From Melastoma dodecandrum (taxonomy: Eukaryota > Streptophyta > Magnoliopsida > Myrtales > Melastomataceae): 64,000 bases of DNA. The position numbers and the translations under genes are program-made. The number at the start of each line of letters is the position of its first letter. Position 1 is the stretch's first letter. The stretch spans positions 715,001-779,000 of the forward strand of contig JARUPY010000356.1 of assembly GCA_029817715.1 (NCBI GenBank), in the 5' to 3' direction. Below, one piece after another: positions 1 to 10,884 of the stretch. The notes beneath the pieces were generated by a model. The model ran no database searches and was not told the origin of the DNA. It saw only the letters and a program-made list of their open reading frames with translations.

Positions 1-388
1 TGATCGGTACACACCTGACGGCGGACCGTCCAACCCTACTCAAACTCCAACTACGAGCTTTTTAACTGCAACAACTTAAATATACGCTTTTGGAGCTGGA
101 ATTACCACGGCTGGTGGCACCAGACTTGCCCTCTAATGGATCCTCGTTAAGGGACTTAGATTGTACTCATTCCAATTACCAGACTCTAAGAGCTCGGTAT
201 TGTTATTTATTGTCACTACCTCCCCGTGTCAGGATTGGGTAATTTGGGCGCCTACTGCCTTCCTTGGATGTGGTAGCCGTTTCTCAGGCTCCCTCTCCGG
301 AATCGAACCCTAATTCTCCGTCACCCGTCACCACAATGGTAGGCCACTATCCTACCATCGAAAGTTGATAGGGCAGAAATTTGAATGA
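1..388 (-). pseudogene. 18S rRNA fragment (diverged), fused to a gypsy remnant
   Basis: The reverse complement reads as the part of eukaryotic small-subunit rRNA that includes the 530-loop region, for example the stretch around 'GTGCCAGCAGCCGCGGTAAT'. Several universally conserved positions are changed: the GCAGC of that loop reads GCCACC here, and 'CTCCAATAG' reads 'CTCCAAAAG'. The variable part near position 1-50 is strongly diverged. The match stops abruptly near 388, where the sequence turns into integrase coding sequence of a gypsy element on the same strand. It may continue left of the window. This is a dispersed, nonfunctional rDNA fragment and not part of an rDNA array, because no spacer, 5.8S or 25S sequence adjoins it. 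Confidence 0.9.
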
Positions 389-1330
389 CACCCAAGGTTT
401 CTCCGCAATTGGCAATGGTTGGAGCAATCCTGCCTCCTTCCATCTGTCTGGTTTATCTTGCTGACACACCAAGCATGTCCGCACATACGCCTCGCAATCA
501 TCGTCGATGCGCGGCCTGGCATAGGTTCTCTTAACCAATGCCATCATCCGCTCCCTCCCCGGGTGACCAGCCCTTGAAGAATCATGTGATTCTCTCAAGA
601 TTTGCTTCCTTAGTTCCCCACCAATAGGAACATATAACCTACTACCCTCACAGTATAATAGATCATCATCAAGCCAATACCTCCGTATCGTATCTTCCTT
701 AACCCGTTCTACCAATCTCATGTAAGCAGGGTAAGCCTTTGCTAGGTTACACACCTTATCCAAGATGTTCGACTGGAAGGTGGAGATAGCGGCCACTGTC
801 ATCACTATTTTCGGACTCAACGTGTCATCCACCAAATTATGTCGTCGAGGCCTGTGTTCCCACTCAACGTCATTCTCGGCCAAGAACTCTTGCCACCGCG
901 CCTGTCTCACGGAAAGCTTTTTCTGCGTCTTAAAGAAAGTGTGAGCCACATTACCAGTCTTAATCACAAACGAATTCCCCAAAGGATACACTCGCCAAAC
1001 TCTCAAGCAATGAAATACAGCCAACATCTCTTTCTCGTGAGCAGAATATCTCTGTTCTGCCTCCTTAAGCTTCCAACTTTCAAAAGCTACCGGGTGGCTG
1101 TCCTTCACTAACACACCTCCTACCGCATGTTCCGAGGCATCGGTATGGACTTCAAACGGTTTATCAAACTCTGGCAACTTTAGGACATGTTCTGGAGAAA
1201 TTGCCTCTTTCAAATCATCAAATGCAACCTGACATTTCTCATCCCAACACTAGGCCCTATCCTTTGTCAATAAATCCGTCAATGGGGTAACTCTCCTTGA
1301 CTATCCCTTCACAAATCTACAATAATAATT
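389..1330 (-). pseudogene. Gypsy RNase H and integrase zinc-binding domain
   Basis: From about 1300 to 389 on the minus strand lies gypsy RNase H (FEVHTDASEHAVGGVL, with HEKEMLAVFHCLRVWR following). An integrase HHCC domain comes next (HPGRERMMALVKRTY ... CLVCQQDK). The first 100 bases contain two in-frame stops. The integrase catalytic core is absent: the sequence switches into 18S rRNA right after the PLPIAEKPW segment that normally precedes it. The product would be nonfunctional. Confidence 0.87.
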
Positions 1331-1332
1331 TG

Positions 1333-2460
1333 CTAATCCAAGAAAACTTCGTACCTCCGAATGTCTAGCACCTTTCTCGTATCCATTCTCACGCTTCCAC
1401 GTCCGATCACGTGTCCCAAGAAGCGTATTTCCTTCAAGCAAAACTCACTCTTCTCTTTCTTCATGAACAAGGACAATTTCTTTAGTTTCTTAAACACAAG
1501 CCGAAGGTGTCTTAGATGGTCCTCCAAAGTTTCCAGGTAAACTACGATGTCATCCAAGTAAACAACAACAAACTCGTCTATGTATTCATTGAAAACATCA
1601 TTCATCAGATTACAAAAGGTAGCCGGGACATTTGTCAAGCCAAACGGCATCACAAGGAACTCATACAATCCATATCTTGTAACCATAGTAGTTTTTGACT
1701 CATCACCCTCTGCGATGCCAACTTGCCAATATTCGGAACGCATATCTAACTTCGGAAAGTATGAGGCCTTTGACAGTCTATCGAACAGATCAGCAACAAG
1801 GGGCACCGGGTACTTGTTCTTCATTGTGGCCTTGTTCAATCTATGATAGTCGATGCACAGCCGTAGATTACCGTCATGCTTGGCCTGAAACAACACTGGT
1901 GTTCCATACGGTGCTTTTGAGGGCTGAATCTTTCCAGCATCAATCAATTCACCCAACTGTTTTCTCAACTCACCGACTTGCTTAGGGCCCATCCGATAAG
2001 GCGCTTTGGCAGGGAGTACCGTCCCCGAAAGGAGGTCTATGCGATGGTCTATCGCCCTCCGAGGCGGCAGCCCTTTTGAAAGATCAGCCGGCATTATATC
2101 CTCAAATTTGGCCAACACTGGTAACACTACCTTAGGCATTACACTGGACTCACTCTCATCCACATCAAAAATAGTAGCAAGGAAAGTCACCATACCTCTC
2201 TTCCAACATTTTGCAAGACTCATTGCCGAGACAAGTTCCGAACCACTGCCATCACGTTCTTTCTCAATGTACTGTCCTTTCACAAAACACGGCTGAGAAA
2301 AGTCTCCAATAAACAACCCGCCCAAATGAGGTATTACTACCACACAAGCCTCCACAAAGAAGTTATTTCCCAAAATTATATCAAAATCATCATTCAGAAC
2401 AACCATGAAGTTAACTGTACCATTCCATAAGCCGAGGGTAATCTTAACATTTCTTGCCAT
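1333..2460 (-). pseudogene. Gypsy protease end and reverse transcriptase
   Basis: This continues the protease (DIILGNNFF) and then the linker to reverse transcriptase. RT motifs are readable: LCIDYHRLNKAT, FPKLDMRSEYWQV, MPFGLTNVPATF and the catalytic box VVYLDDIVVY. The frame ends at 1333 shortly after the connection domain begins. The next piece of the protein continues in another frame through two stops between 1335 and 1213. The enzyme cannot be made intact from this copy. Confidence 0.88.
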
Positions 2461-2472
2461 CCCACTGATAGG

Positions 2473-3065
2473 CTAACTTTCTGAATTCACAGATTTGATC
2501 CGACACAACTGCTCATCTATCCCCAATCCCAATCGTTGCACCATACGATCAGCCACAAAACTATGAGTCACCCCTGTATCTACTATTGCCACCATACTGT
2601 GCTCATTCACGGTTAGCGGAAGATACATCAATCCTTTACTTACACATTCCTTTCCCATTCTCAAGGCATTCAGAAGTTGGAGTGGGGCTACACTGGTCTC
2701 TTCCTCTGACACTATTGCATTCAACTTTTCTTTCAACGGACAATCCCTCGCCCTATGAGGTCCTTCACAAATGATACAACCAGAAAACATTTCCGGATCC
2801 TTCCGAGTATCATTACTTACATTGCTCAATTGCACTTGCGACAAGCTACGAGCACCGTTCCATTTCGACTTCATCTGTCGTTTACCTTTCAAAGTTCTTT
2901 GGGTACTGGTCCTCCCTTTATGGCCCCGCTCATCCTTCATGGGGTCATTTGCTCCTGCCCAATGAAAATCTACAAGAGCATCGACAGCAGCAATAGCAGT
3001 AGGGAGATCCTTCACTCCCTGCCATCTCAACTCAACTTGTGCCCGCGGTTGTAACCCATACAGGG
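2473..3065 (-). pseudogene. Gypsy gag C-terminus with zinc knuckle and start of protease
   Basis: The frame is open from about 3065 down to a TAG at 2473-2475. The first part resembles the end of the gag domain of gypsy elements (RAQVELRWQGVKDLPTAI). A CCHC knuckle follows (CIICEGPHRARDC), and then an aspartic protease active site in the context VDTGVTHSFV. The TAG lies in the frame that continues directly into the next open segment (2460-1333), so it looks like a point mutation within a once continuous gag-pol frame. The gag N-terminus is missing. Confidence 0.85.
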
Positions 3066-3700
3066 GGGATCACTATAACCGAGAGCACGCGGACAGCATC
3101 GCCGCACCGGCACGGACGGGAACGCCCACAGGATGGGCAACCAACCGGCCGGGAAGCACGATGCCTGCACGGTATCACCCAATGCAAAGGACGCGGACGG
3201 GAAACAAGGGAACAGAAATGGACGACAACGTATCCGTGTACCGCAATCGGGTAACTAGCGTAGGAACCCACCCATCGCCCGCGAACGACACTCGACGCGA
3301 GCGATCAAATGAAATGGATAGGACCGATACAGTTCGGTGCCCGAAGCACAGAGCCTGTCGGGGGAACATATCCTGATTGCCACTCATGCGTCGTCCCAAT
3401 GCCGCCCGAGAGGACGCCCGACGACCTTGGGGCTGGAACTCGGCTTGAGGGGCCGGAACTCGGCCTTGGGGCTGGAACTTGATGGGGATCCATGGAGGTG
3501 AAAGGCCCGAAAGAGCCTCCTCCAAGGTCGGACATGGATATGCGCTCGTAGAGCGGAACCTGCGAGGTTACGCCTCGGAATTAGACTCGGTCAAGGGTTG
3601 GAACTACAAAAAGGATGCGAGACATATTTGAACCGTAAGAGGTTTTCCATCGTACTGAGGAAGGCATGAAATATATGCTAGGGGGTGGTTGGGAGGTTAA
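3066..3700. other. GC-rich non-coding stretch between two gypsy remnants
   Basis: This stretch is GC-richer than the AT-rich spacers elsewhere and has short open frames on both strands, none with a recognisable domain. It contains small direct repeats around 3420-3480 (variants of GGAACTCGGC...TTGGGGCTGG). It is probably retrotransposon-derived sequence outside the recognisable genes. No promoter, RNA gene or LTR ends could be supported. Confidence 0.4.
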
Positions 3701-4921
3701 GACCGTTATAAGGGACATCCGGTTGAAACGAGCACGGACGAAGCGGACGGTTCGGGCGATGTTTGGGCAGCCGGGAAAGCGGAAGCTGAACCCTTGAGGA
3801 GGTCGGGAGGATTCTTCAAAGGTGTGAGTCGCTTCTTTGGGGGGAGCAAGAAGTCAGTACTAGTGGAGTATCGAATCCCAGTGAGTACGGTCAAGGTGTG
3901 CGACCCTCCCACTCGCCTACTTGCTCACATTGCGGACGAGTCCTTGGAGGGTTGTCATGTCCAGCAGAAAGCATCATGTGCTTTCATTGTGGCGAGCGAC
4001 GCCACATTCGGAGTCATTGTCCATAGCTCAAGAGGACCACGACTGGTGGTGTTGGTCTCTCATTCACTAGGTTTCGTAATATGCCTGGCAGGAGCGGATC
4101 TAAGGGCTCGGTCAATCAGCCATCGGGATCTGGCCGTGTGAACACTATGAGCCGAGGACGAGCAGGCCCCTCCAGCAAAGGTAGTTGTGCAGGATTATGA
4201 GGACGTGTGTCCGGAGGAGATCCTTGGGTTACCACCGTCTAGAGAAGTCGATCTTGTAATTGATGTTGTACCGAGAAGAGAACCAATTTCTAAGGCTCCG
4301 TATCATATGGGATTCGCATAACTTAAGGAATTAAAAGTGCAGCTCCAAGACTTATTAGATAAGGGGTTCATCCACCCCAGTGTGTCTTTGTGGGGCGCAC
4401 CGGTGTTGTTCGTTAAGAAGAAGGATGACATGATGAGAATGTGTATCGACTATCGGTTGCTGAGTAAAGCAACGATTAAGAACAGATATCCACTGCCGCA
4501 TATTGAGGACCTTTTTATCAAATTCAGGGGTCCGTGATATACTCCAAGGTTGATCTGAGATCAGGGTATCATCATATTAGAGTGGGAGACTCGGACATTA
4601 TGAAAACTGCTTTTCGCACTCATTTTGGGCACTTCGAATTTCTGGTATTGTCGTTTGGTCTAACTAACGCTCCAACAGCTTTCATGGAATTGATTAACCG
4701 TATTTTCAGATCTTATTTGGATCAATTTATGGTGGTGTTCATAGATGATATCCTTGTATATTCCAAGAGCATGGAAGAGCATGCTGAGCATCAGAGATTA
4801 GTTTTGGAGGTGCTACGGCAAAATCAGTTGTATGCCAAGCTGAGTAAGTGCAAATTCTGGATGAGCAGCATTAGCTTTCTGGGTTATGTAGCTTCTGCGG
4901 AGGGCATTGCAGTAGACCTGA
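3700..4921 (+). pseudogene. Gypsy gag joined directly to reverse transcriptase, protease deleted
   Basis: A gag tail with a clear CCHC knuckle lies at 3979-4020 (CFHCGERRHIRSHC, in a different frame from the longest local ORF). It runs to about 4180. From 4182 the frame reads straight into the N-terminal linker of gypsy RT (QDYEDVCPEEILGLPP), so the protease has been deleted. RT motifs follow: [41 protein letters not shown] and the catalytic [15 protein letters not shown] interrupts at 4318-4320 and a frameshift lies near 4534. Similarity ends near 4921 after the connection motif ISFLGYVAS. Confidence 0.88.
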
Positions 4922-6480
4922 CTAATGATGAAAACCAGTCAAACTATTAACGGCATCTTCGAACACCAACCAAATCCCTAAACACAAACCTCACCATTTA
5001 CCGAACAGTTAAACCTAAATGCATACGACACACTCACATATGCATCCTAATCTCATATCATCATTATGTTAGTATCCCGACAACAATATTTAAAGCCTTG
5101 GCAATGTTAAAAATAAAAGGGTGGTGAACAAACCAGTTGGACGTGTGTGAGGTCATGCCGTCGCGATGGGCAATCGGAAGGGGAGACTTATCCCTTGTTT
5201 CATCCAGCAGTAAACCACCTTGGAGTTTCATTCATCGTCATTCCACGACTCATTCAATAGTACACAACAAAGCGGCAAAGTCAAAGAAACAAGACGAGGC
5301 CATCCATGGCCATTCAGATGCTCGACGAGGGAGAGAGGGCCGGCCTGAAAACTTCTCCGTCAACTTTGATTGCCTCTGAATAGGGGATATGGTGGAATGA
5401 AAACGTGATGCAGCTAGTTTAGCTCATTCAGCTGCCAAGGAGAGCCAGACACAACACGACGAGGGTAGGAATGCAACAAATAGGGCCAGATTTGCTTCCT
5501 CTGGTAAAAAGCAAGCTCTGATTGGCCTTCAACCTCCAATGACCTCCAAAGGGACACCAAAGGGGAGCTAAGGCAACATTACGCCCCCATAATGTAAATA
5601 GAGAAAGAAAAAAAATTTCATTTTTTTTTCTTCTATAAATGAAACTCTCGGGGCTTTTAATGAACTTTGGCCATCTTAAATGTAACACGGAAGGCCAAGA
5701 CCAACTTATTTGCTTGTGAATGTGAAAACCAATGTAAAATCAACCATTATCACTGCCATTATCAACCATGAAATCCAATGTGTGTTCAAAATTACCATTT
5801 TACGACTGCGTGTTTTGAGAATGTGATCATTTTGGTATTCTTTTTTAATATAAAAATCTCAATAAAAGAATGATTTGAATTGGATTTTTAAGCCCAAAGG
5901 AAAGCAACCAAGTAAAATTTCATAAAGCAACAATATTATATGAAGCTTTCGACAGCGGAACTTATATGGGGTTTACTATTCTTCCATACGAAAATGGGTT
6001 TGAATTGATGATTGTCATGAAAGTATTCAAAACAGATTAATAAGTGAATACGAATTTTATTATTTGCCTTGGGAAAATAATTGATCCAACCATGAGTCGA
6101 ATGTTAAAGAATTAAGAATACTCCTGGTATTTTCAAAATATCTAAAAATTGAACTATTCCGGTGAAATGTTTACCGTATGGTTTTAGTAAATGGTGAAAA
6201 CTTCACTTTGTAACTTTACTTAGCATACAAAGGAATTTACTTTAATTTGTGTACTTTTGTAAATTCTGTATAAAAAAAATTGACAAAAAATGAGGATGGG
6301 ATCGAATCAACTGAGAAGATTCTTCCTTGACAAACAAAGGATAGAAAATGCAAAAACAATTATAATCAGTAATTAACTTACTACGAGTTTAAAAGATACG
6401 TAGGACAAAAGGATTAACAATTATGCAAGCAACCGTATTGTACGATAATAGATAGGATTCCGGATAGGAAATCGGGAAAT
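4922..6480. other. AT-rich non-coding spacer
   Basis: No recognisable coding sequence, RNA gene or repeat boundary. The short open frames at about 5137-5379 (+) and 5428-5688 (-) have no domain or codon pattern I recognise, and the region becomes increasingly AT-rich after 5700. Confidence 0.4.
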
Positions 6481-7190
6481 TCCGATCAATCAAATGTTAT
6501 CGGATGAGATAGAGATAAGGTAATCGGACAATGCAAGGAAAGTAATGAAACAAACGAAATAATTCAATCTGACACGGGTTGAGACTCGATAAGATGGGGC
6601 AGAGGAAATTTCTCCCCGACCATATAGGAATTTAGAAGGATGAAGCAGGGGACAATTCTGGAAGAAGACAAAACAAAAGAAAAAAATAAAATGGAAGGGG
6701 GGACGCAGCAGAAGGGCGGACGATCGGAACCTGCAACCCACCCGACCTGCACGTAGGGCTAGGAGTTCCGGGACGCGATCATGCTGGAGACGCTTTCCAT
6801 GGCTGAAGTAAGAGTCGGGGAGGAAAAAGAGTTAGGAGAGTCGACCTGCAGGGACCCCATCCTCTCCTTCGAGCTTCGTCCAGCTCGGGGTACACGGCCT
6901 CAGGAGACGGCCGGAGCTGCAGATTTCCTCGGGAGCTAGTCTTCGAGCAAGCTGCGTCCCGATTCAGCTTGGTTGTTAACTGATTGCAATTCCCCGAGAG
7001 CAAGTACGTCCTCCCTCCTTCCCCTGCCTTTCCATGCTCTGTCTTCGTCTATATGTTGGCTTGTGGCTCGTGGGGTAGTCGTGTGAGGCGGCAGGGGAAG
7101 GCCGGGTGAGTGTGAATCGAGCTTAGAGGGGATTGGGCGTAGTCCTACCCACTAGCTCCGTGAGTATTTCCTTATGTGGATTGGAAATGA
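6481..7190. other. GC-rich island inside AT-rich spacer, function unknown
   Basis: About 700 bases, markedly GC-richer than both flanks, with short open frames (for example 6779-7003 minus) lacking any recognisable domain. Composition and pyrimidine-rich stretches resemble retrotransposon LTR or untranslated leader sequence, but no TG...CA ends, primer site or target duplication could be found. It is left unassigned. Confidence 0.3.
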
Positions 7191-7775
7191 ATAACTGTAC
7201 ACTATATTTGAATTATTATAATATTACCCTTTTTAGTGGGCCACTAAAGCGATAGCTCTAAAACATTAATCCATGAAATAATAAATATACATGTCACCGC
7301 ATCAAATATAACTCTTTTAGTTGGCAATTAAAGCGATAACTCAAAAATATTAATCCATGAAATAATAAATATACATACCATCGCATCAAATATTTATTTC
7401 AGCTATTTTATACATGTGAATTAAATTTTATTATTGATTTTCTAGTTTCATATTTATACAGGATATTTTTTTTGCCTATAAAGCTCAATTATAAAGGATT
7501 ATAAACACAATTATTTTAGTTTTTAATTATGGTGGAATGATTTTATAATATATGTTTGACATTTCATATTCATACAATATTGTTTATTTCAATAATTTTT
7601 AGACGTGTTAACGTGTATAACAAGTTTATTTTGTGAGTTTAATCTTGGTTTTCAGTTTTTTTACACGATTAGCGAAACTGATTGTGTATCATTTTTTAAC
7701 TTTAAATACATAAACTCGTTACGCAACACAATTACAACATGAAAAGCAAGCATTGTAAGCCCTAATGTTTAATAT

Positions 7776-7958
7776 TTTATGATAATATTTAATTTTATAT
7801 TTTTTTCTTATGCGAGTTTTTGGTTTAGTGAGATTGGTTTAAATCATACTTTTTAAAAGAAGGCAAAATATTTATTTATGACATTAAGCCAAATCTTTAT
7901 TTTTATATCTAATTTTGGATTTTATCCTACGAAAAATTATGTATGTCTTAATCGATAG

Positions 7959-7965
<7 letters not shown>
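7776..7965 (+). repeat. Dispersed AT-rich repeat, copy 1
   Basis: Nearly identical, in direct orientation, to 19648-19836: both run from 'TTTATGATAATATTTAATTT' to 'CTTAATCGATAGTTTTATTA'. The copies differ at a handful of positions. Copy 1 runs into an (ATT)n tract, whereas copy 2 continues as unrelated AT-rich sequence. Family unknown. Confidence 0.85.

Positions 7966-7993
<28 letters not shown>
7959..7993 (+). repeat. (ATT)n microsatellite
   Basis: About eleven uninterrupted TTA/ATT units directly following the dispersed repeat, the usual position for a tract that grew from the repeat's AT-rich end. Confidence 0.95.
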
Positions 7994-7994
<1 letters not shown>

Positions 7995-8247
7995 AGGAAG
8001 CTTGTGCTTACTAAGAAAAAGTTTCACATAGAGAAAACCCCTAAAGACCACTCCTAATTAATATTTTCTCGTTTTGTTGATTTAATAAATTTTATCAAAG
8101 AGTGCAAAGCTGATAATAATTCGGTTAAAAAAGGATTATTTTAAAAAGCTTCTACTTTGAATACTATGAACAGTTGGACGGAAAAGGACATTATTTTTGC
8201 TTGACTAATTAGTTGGTGGAAAGAGCAAATTTTTATTTAATAGTAGT

Positions 8248-8319
8248 CTCAAAGGGGCTGTCATGGTCGGAGCTTCCTGCTTGGGTGATTACAATCGTTC
8301 CATTGTTGGACTCTACTGA
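8248..8319 (+). repeat. Short direct repeat of the coat-protein-side end (copy of 9759-9835)
   Basis: About 72 bases nearly identical to 9759-9835, both containing 'GGAGCTTCCTGCTTGGGTGA'. The copy here is cut off exactly where the primer site of the plus-strand movement-protein copy begins, sharing TGATGG with the other copy at the break. It marks a recombination or integration junction. Confidence 0.85.
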
Positions 8320-8333
8320 TGGTATTAGAGCCC
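8320..8333 (+). promoter_or_regulatory. tRNA-Met primer-binding site, inverted copy
   Basis: TGGTATTAGAGCCC, one C-to-T change from the minus-strand copy. It forms the outer end of the plus-strand movement-protein copy and abuts a truncated coat-protein-side duplicate. Confidence 0.8.
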
Positions 8334-9576
8334 AGTTTTTTCTTTTTTTTTTTGAGGGGAGAGAGTAATAGACTAAGAGCCCTACCTGGAGAAGCACCTT
8401 GCCTTACACCCATGGATTCTACTCATATTAGCCCTTCCGTGATGAATGCTCCCATCACACTAAGTTCCAACCCTTCTTTTCGTAAATCCACTTCTGACAA
8501 GCTTGCGGGTTTATACGAGATCGCTCATGAAGATTTCGACAATAACCAAGTTGCAAACACCACCATTCCCTTCTTAAACCCATACACCGCCTTTTGCAAA
8601 CCCTCATTCAGTCCCATTAGGAAAATAAGAACTCTTATCCAGCAGCCCAGTCCAAGAGCTCTTGAATATGTACAGGTTAGCAAGTTCAGCCAGCACCCCA
8701 TCTTTGCCTCACACTAAGAACAATTTGTGTCCCTCCAGCTGCCAACGGACTTTCCACAACAATGGATCCACAAAGGATATACCCATCTTCACTTTGGTAC
8801 CATTAGACTTGCACTAACTTATCATGGAGGAAAGGATTACCAGTCACGGCAAGAATAGCTCTACTATACTCCAGATATATGGAGTACCAACATGCGTGCA
8901 TTGGGACAATAGAGACCACTCGAAATGCAGGAACTGTTTTCGTAACACTATACCCAAACTTCTGCATATCTCTAAGAGATCCCAAAGTTCTTGCAGCTTT
9001 ACAGGTCCAAATACAGATAGCTGGCCCGAGCAAGATCCAAATTCCATTGAGGCTACACTGCATTAACAGATGTCTTACAGAGTACAAAACCATGCACTAG
9101 ACCTGAAGGTCCCTGATGAGTCCAATGAATCTTTGTTCATTCAGGCTGATTATCACCAGTCACAGGCTACGACATGCTTGCACATCCCCAGACGGACCAC
9201 TAGAGAAGAACTTCTCAAACTACTTCCAGAACGATGGATTACCAATTATGAGCAGACACAACAGCAAGTCAAGCAATCCAGTCATCAGAACCAAAGTTCA
9301 TAAAGGAGAAGGATGGAACTGTGATCATCCAGTTTGACCGATCACATGAAAAGCCAGCAGCAACTCCTTCAATCTTCCCAACTATGTTTATGATCCAACC
9401 AGTCCCTCGTCGTAACAAAGCTGATTTTTTGAACAGCATAATCCATTCTTTTGATGGACAGGGAAGAGAGACCTATCAATTCAAGGATCCCAAAACAGAT
9501 CACTGCTATTGGGACTGTTGCACCTCAGATATCTGCGGCTGTAAGCTTGACTACCTCAACGGCAATCACCTTTACA
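8320..9576 (+). pseudogene. Endogenous pararetrovirus movement protein, decayed copy (plus strand)
   Basis: This starts with a tRNA-Met-type primer site (TGGTATTAGAGCCC, one change from the usual form). It then follows the movement-protein reading frame from an ATG at 8412. The frame runs to a TAA at about 8716, after which the protein is recoverable only by moving among frames with many stops; the conserved C-terminal segment is open again at 9321-9576. It is an inverted copy of 12531-13793 and clearly the more damaged of the two. In the virus family this protein lets infection pass between cells through plasmodesmata; no functional protein is possible from this copy. Confidence 0.82.
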
Positions 9577-9667
9577 ATCACCTTGACTACTTCCGTTTGG
9601 GATACAGAATCCCGTTTTCCATCTGTCTTCAGGATGTATGCCAAGTTGCCAAAAACCACTTTTAAGG
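9577..9667. other. Junction sequence inside the pararetrovirus locus
   Basis: Beyond 9576 the similarity to the minus-strand movement-protein copy ends. The next 90 bases, including 'TTTTCCATCTGTCTTCAGGA', have a second partial copy at about 9700, so the break between the inverted copies is associated with small local duplications. Confidence 0.5.
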
Positions 9668-10140
9668 TCAGAAAAGATTTTTGCTTTGAGTGGGAGCGGT
9701 TTTTCCATCTGTCTTCAGGATGTATAAGGCAGCAATGAGTGGGAGCGGTTTTTCCGAAGTAGTCTCAAAGGGGCTGTCATGGTCGGAGCTTCCTGCTTGG
9801 GTGATTATAATCGTTCCATTGTTGGACTCTTCTGATGGAACCTGTTTTGAGGGAAGCACTGGAAAGTTTTCTCTTATTTCTTCAGGACTGGGATATGTCC
9901 TGATAGTATAGATTTTCCTTGAAGGAGGACTGTCTGGTTCTGAGCTGGAACCTGTGGAATAACCTTCGAGACAACAGATAGTTAGTGAAGTTGGCTCATC
10001 ATCTAGGGAGAAAACTGATTCTAGATCATTGTCTCTGAGAGAAGTTCCGGAATATTTTTCTATCTGGGCCACTAACTTCTTCTGGCTCTTGGGACAGTTC
10101 TTCGCAAAGTGTCCTGGTTTGTTACAGATGTAACACCGGT
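9668..10140 (-). pseudogene. Pararetrovirus coat-protein C-terminal region with zinc knuckle
   Basis: On the minus strand a CCHC knuckle (CYICNKPGHFAKNC) lies at about 10085-10126, in a different frame from the upstream coat-protein ORF, so there is a frameshift between them. After it comes an acidic serine-rich tail ending in a stop at 9668. The knuckle followed by an acidic region is the usual arrangement at the end of the capsid part of caulimovirid polyproteins. The protease and polymerase that should follow are missing: the sequence breaks off into the junction at 9577-9667. Confidence 0.72.
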
Positions 10141-10809
10141 TTGACTTCCTTTGCGGACTCCTCTTTCTTCGAAACCTAAGGAATCTTTTCCATTTCCTTG
10201 GAGGCTTCCTTGGGTTTGCTGTGGATTTGTGAAACCGCCGATGGGCTTTTCTCTTGGTTTCTGATCTATGGGGTTTGGTTCCTGGAGCACAAAATATAAG
10301 TCTTTAGTGGTACACTTGATTTGGTACCTGTTTTTCTTGCTCCTGCAAACTTGGTCCAATCGTTTATCCTGATTTAGGAATCCTTGGATGAGTTCCTTTC
10401 TCTGGCATAGTTCACTGACTCCTGAGAGTATTTCTTGCTGAATCTGTCCAACTGTCAGGTCAGTAACTCTCAGGTTTTTACTGGTGAGATTCTTTTCGAC
10501 CATGGATGAAATAGACGATGGTATAGATGATAAGAATATTGGTTTTAAAGTATCACTACCGCCCAAGTGAAGGAATAGATGTAGTAGTCTTTGAAAGTGT
10601 CTATTCAAGTCATGAACCTTGTAAGAGCAACACTTACGCTGGAAGAATTCTGACCTCTTTTCTTCCAAGATGTTATTGGGGTTACCTATGAGATGTGTAT
10701 GGAGGTTATTCATGAAGTCTTGTAGATGCATGTTGACCATTTGGATGTGGTTCTGTTCTGAAAACAGATTCCACCAAACTTGTAGTGTTCTTGTGAATCG
10801 TGAAGTCAT
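10072..10809 (-). pseudogene. Pararetrovirus coat-protein-like (gag-like) core
   Basis: A 245-residue open frame. The first 100 residues are helical and resemble the gag/coat fold region of caulimovirids, with a segment rich in His, Leu and Lys around residues 45-85. It is followed by a basic, Gly/Gln-rich tail. Its C-terminus is frameshifted relative to the zinc knuckle that follows at about 10126. It lies between the coiled-coil linker upstream (12162-10885) and the acidic tail downstream. The identification rests mainly on order and on the knuckle, less on the sequence of this part itself. Confidence 0.62.
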
Positions 10810-10884
10810 TTCTGTAAGAATATCAGGAGTACTAAAAATGGTTAACCTCTTGTAGATGCACCATGCATAAAAATCTTGTATGCG

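Larger units (their letters stand above)
389..3065 (-). mobile_element. Decayed Ty3/gypsy gag-pol remnant without LTRs
   Basis: Reading on the minus strand from 3065 to 389, the order is gag C-terminus, zinc knuckle, aspartic protease, reverse transcriptase, RNase H and integrase zinc-binding domain, which is the Ty3/gypsy order. There are in-frame stops near 2473, 1287 and 1250, and one frame change near 1335. No LTR, primer site or polypurine tract is visible at either end. The left end is cut by the 18S fragment, and the right end stops at about 3065 in GC-rich unrelated sequence. It is a dead internal fragment. Confidence 0.9.
7191..8247. other. AT-rich spacer with a dispersed repeat and a microsatellite
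   Basis: Very AT-rich, with no coding signal. It contains one copy of a roughly 190-bp repeat shared with 19648-19836 and an (ATT)n tract. Nothing else can be supported. Confidence 0.5.

Noticed and set aside
8803..9093. Minus-strand ORF of 96 codons opposite the first movement-protein copy
   Set aside because: The same sequence is read in the right orientation as movement protein at 13 kb; this is its reverse shadow.
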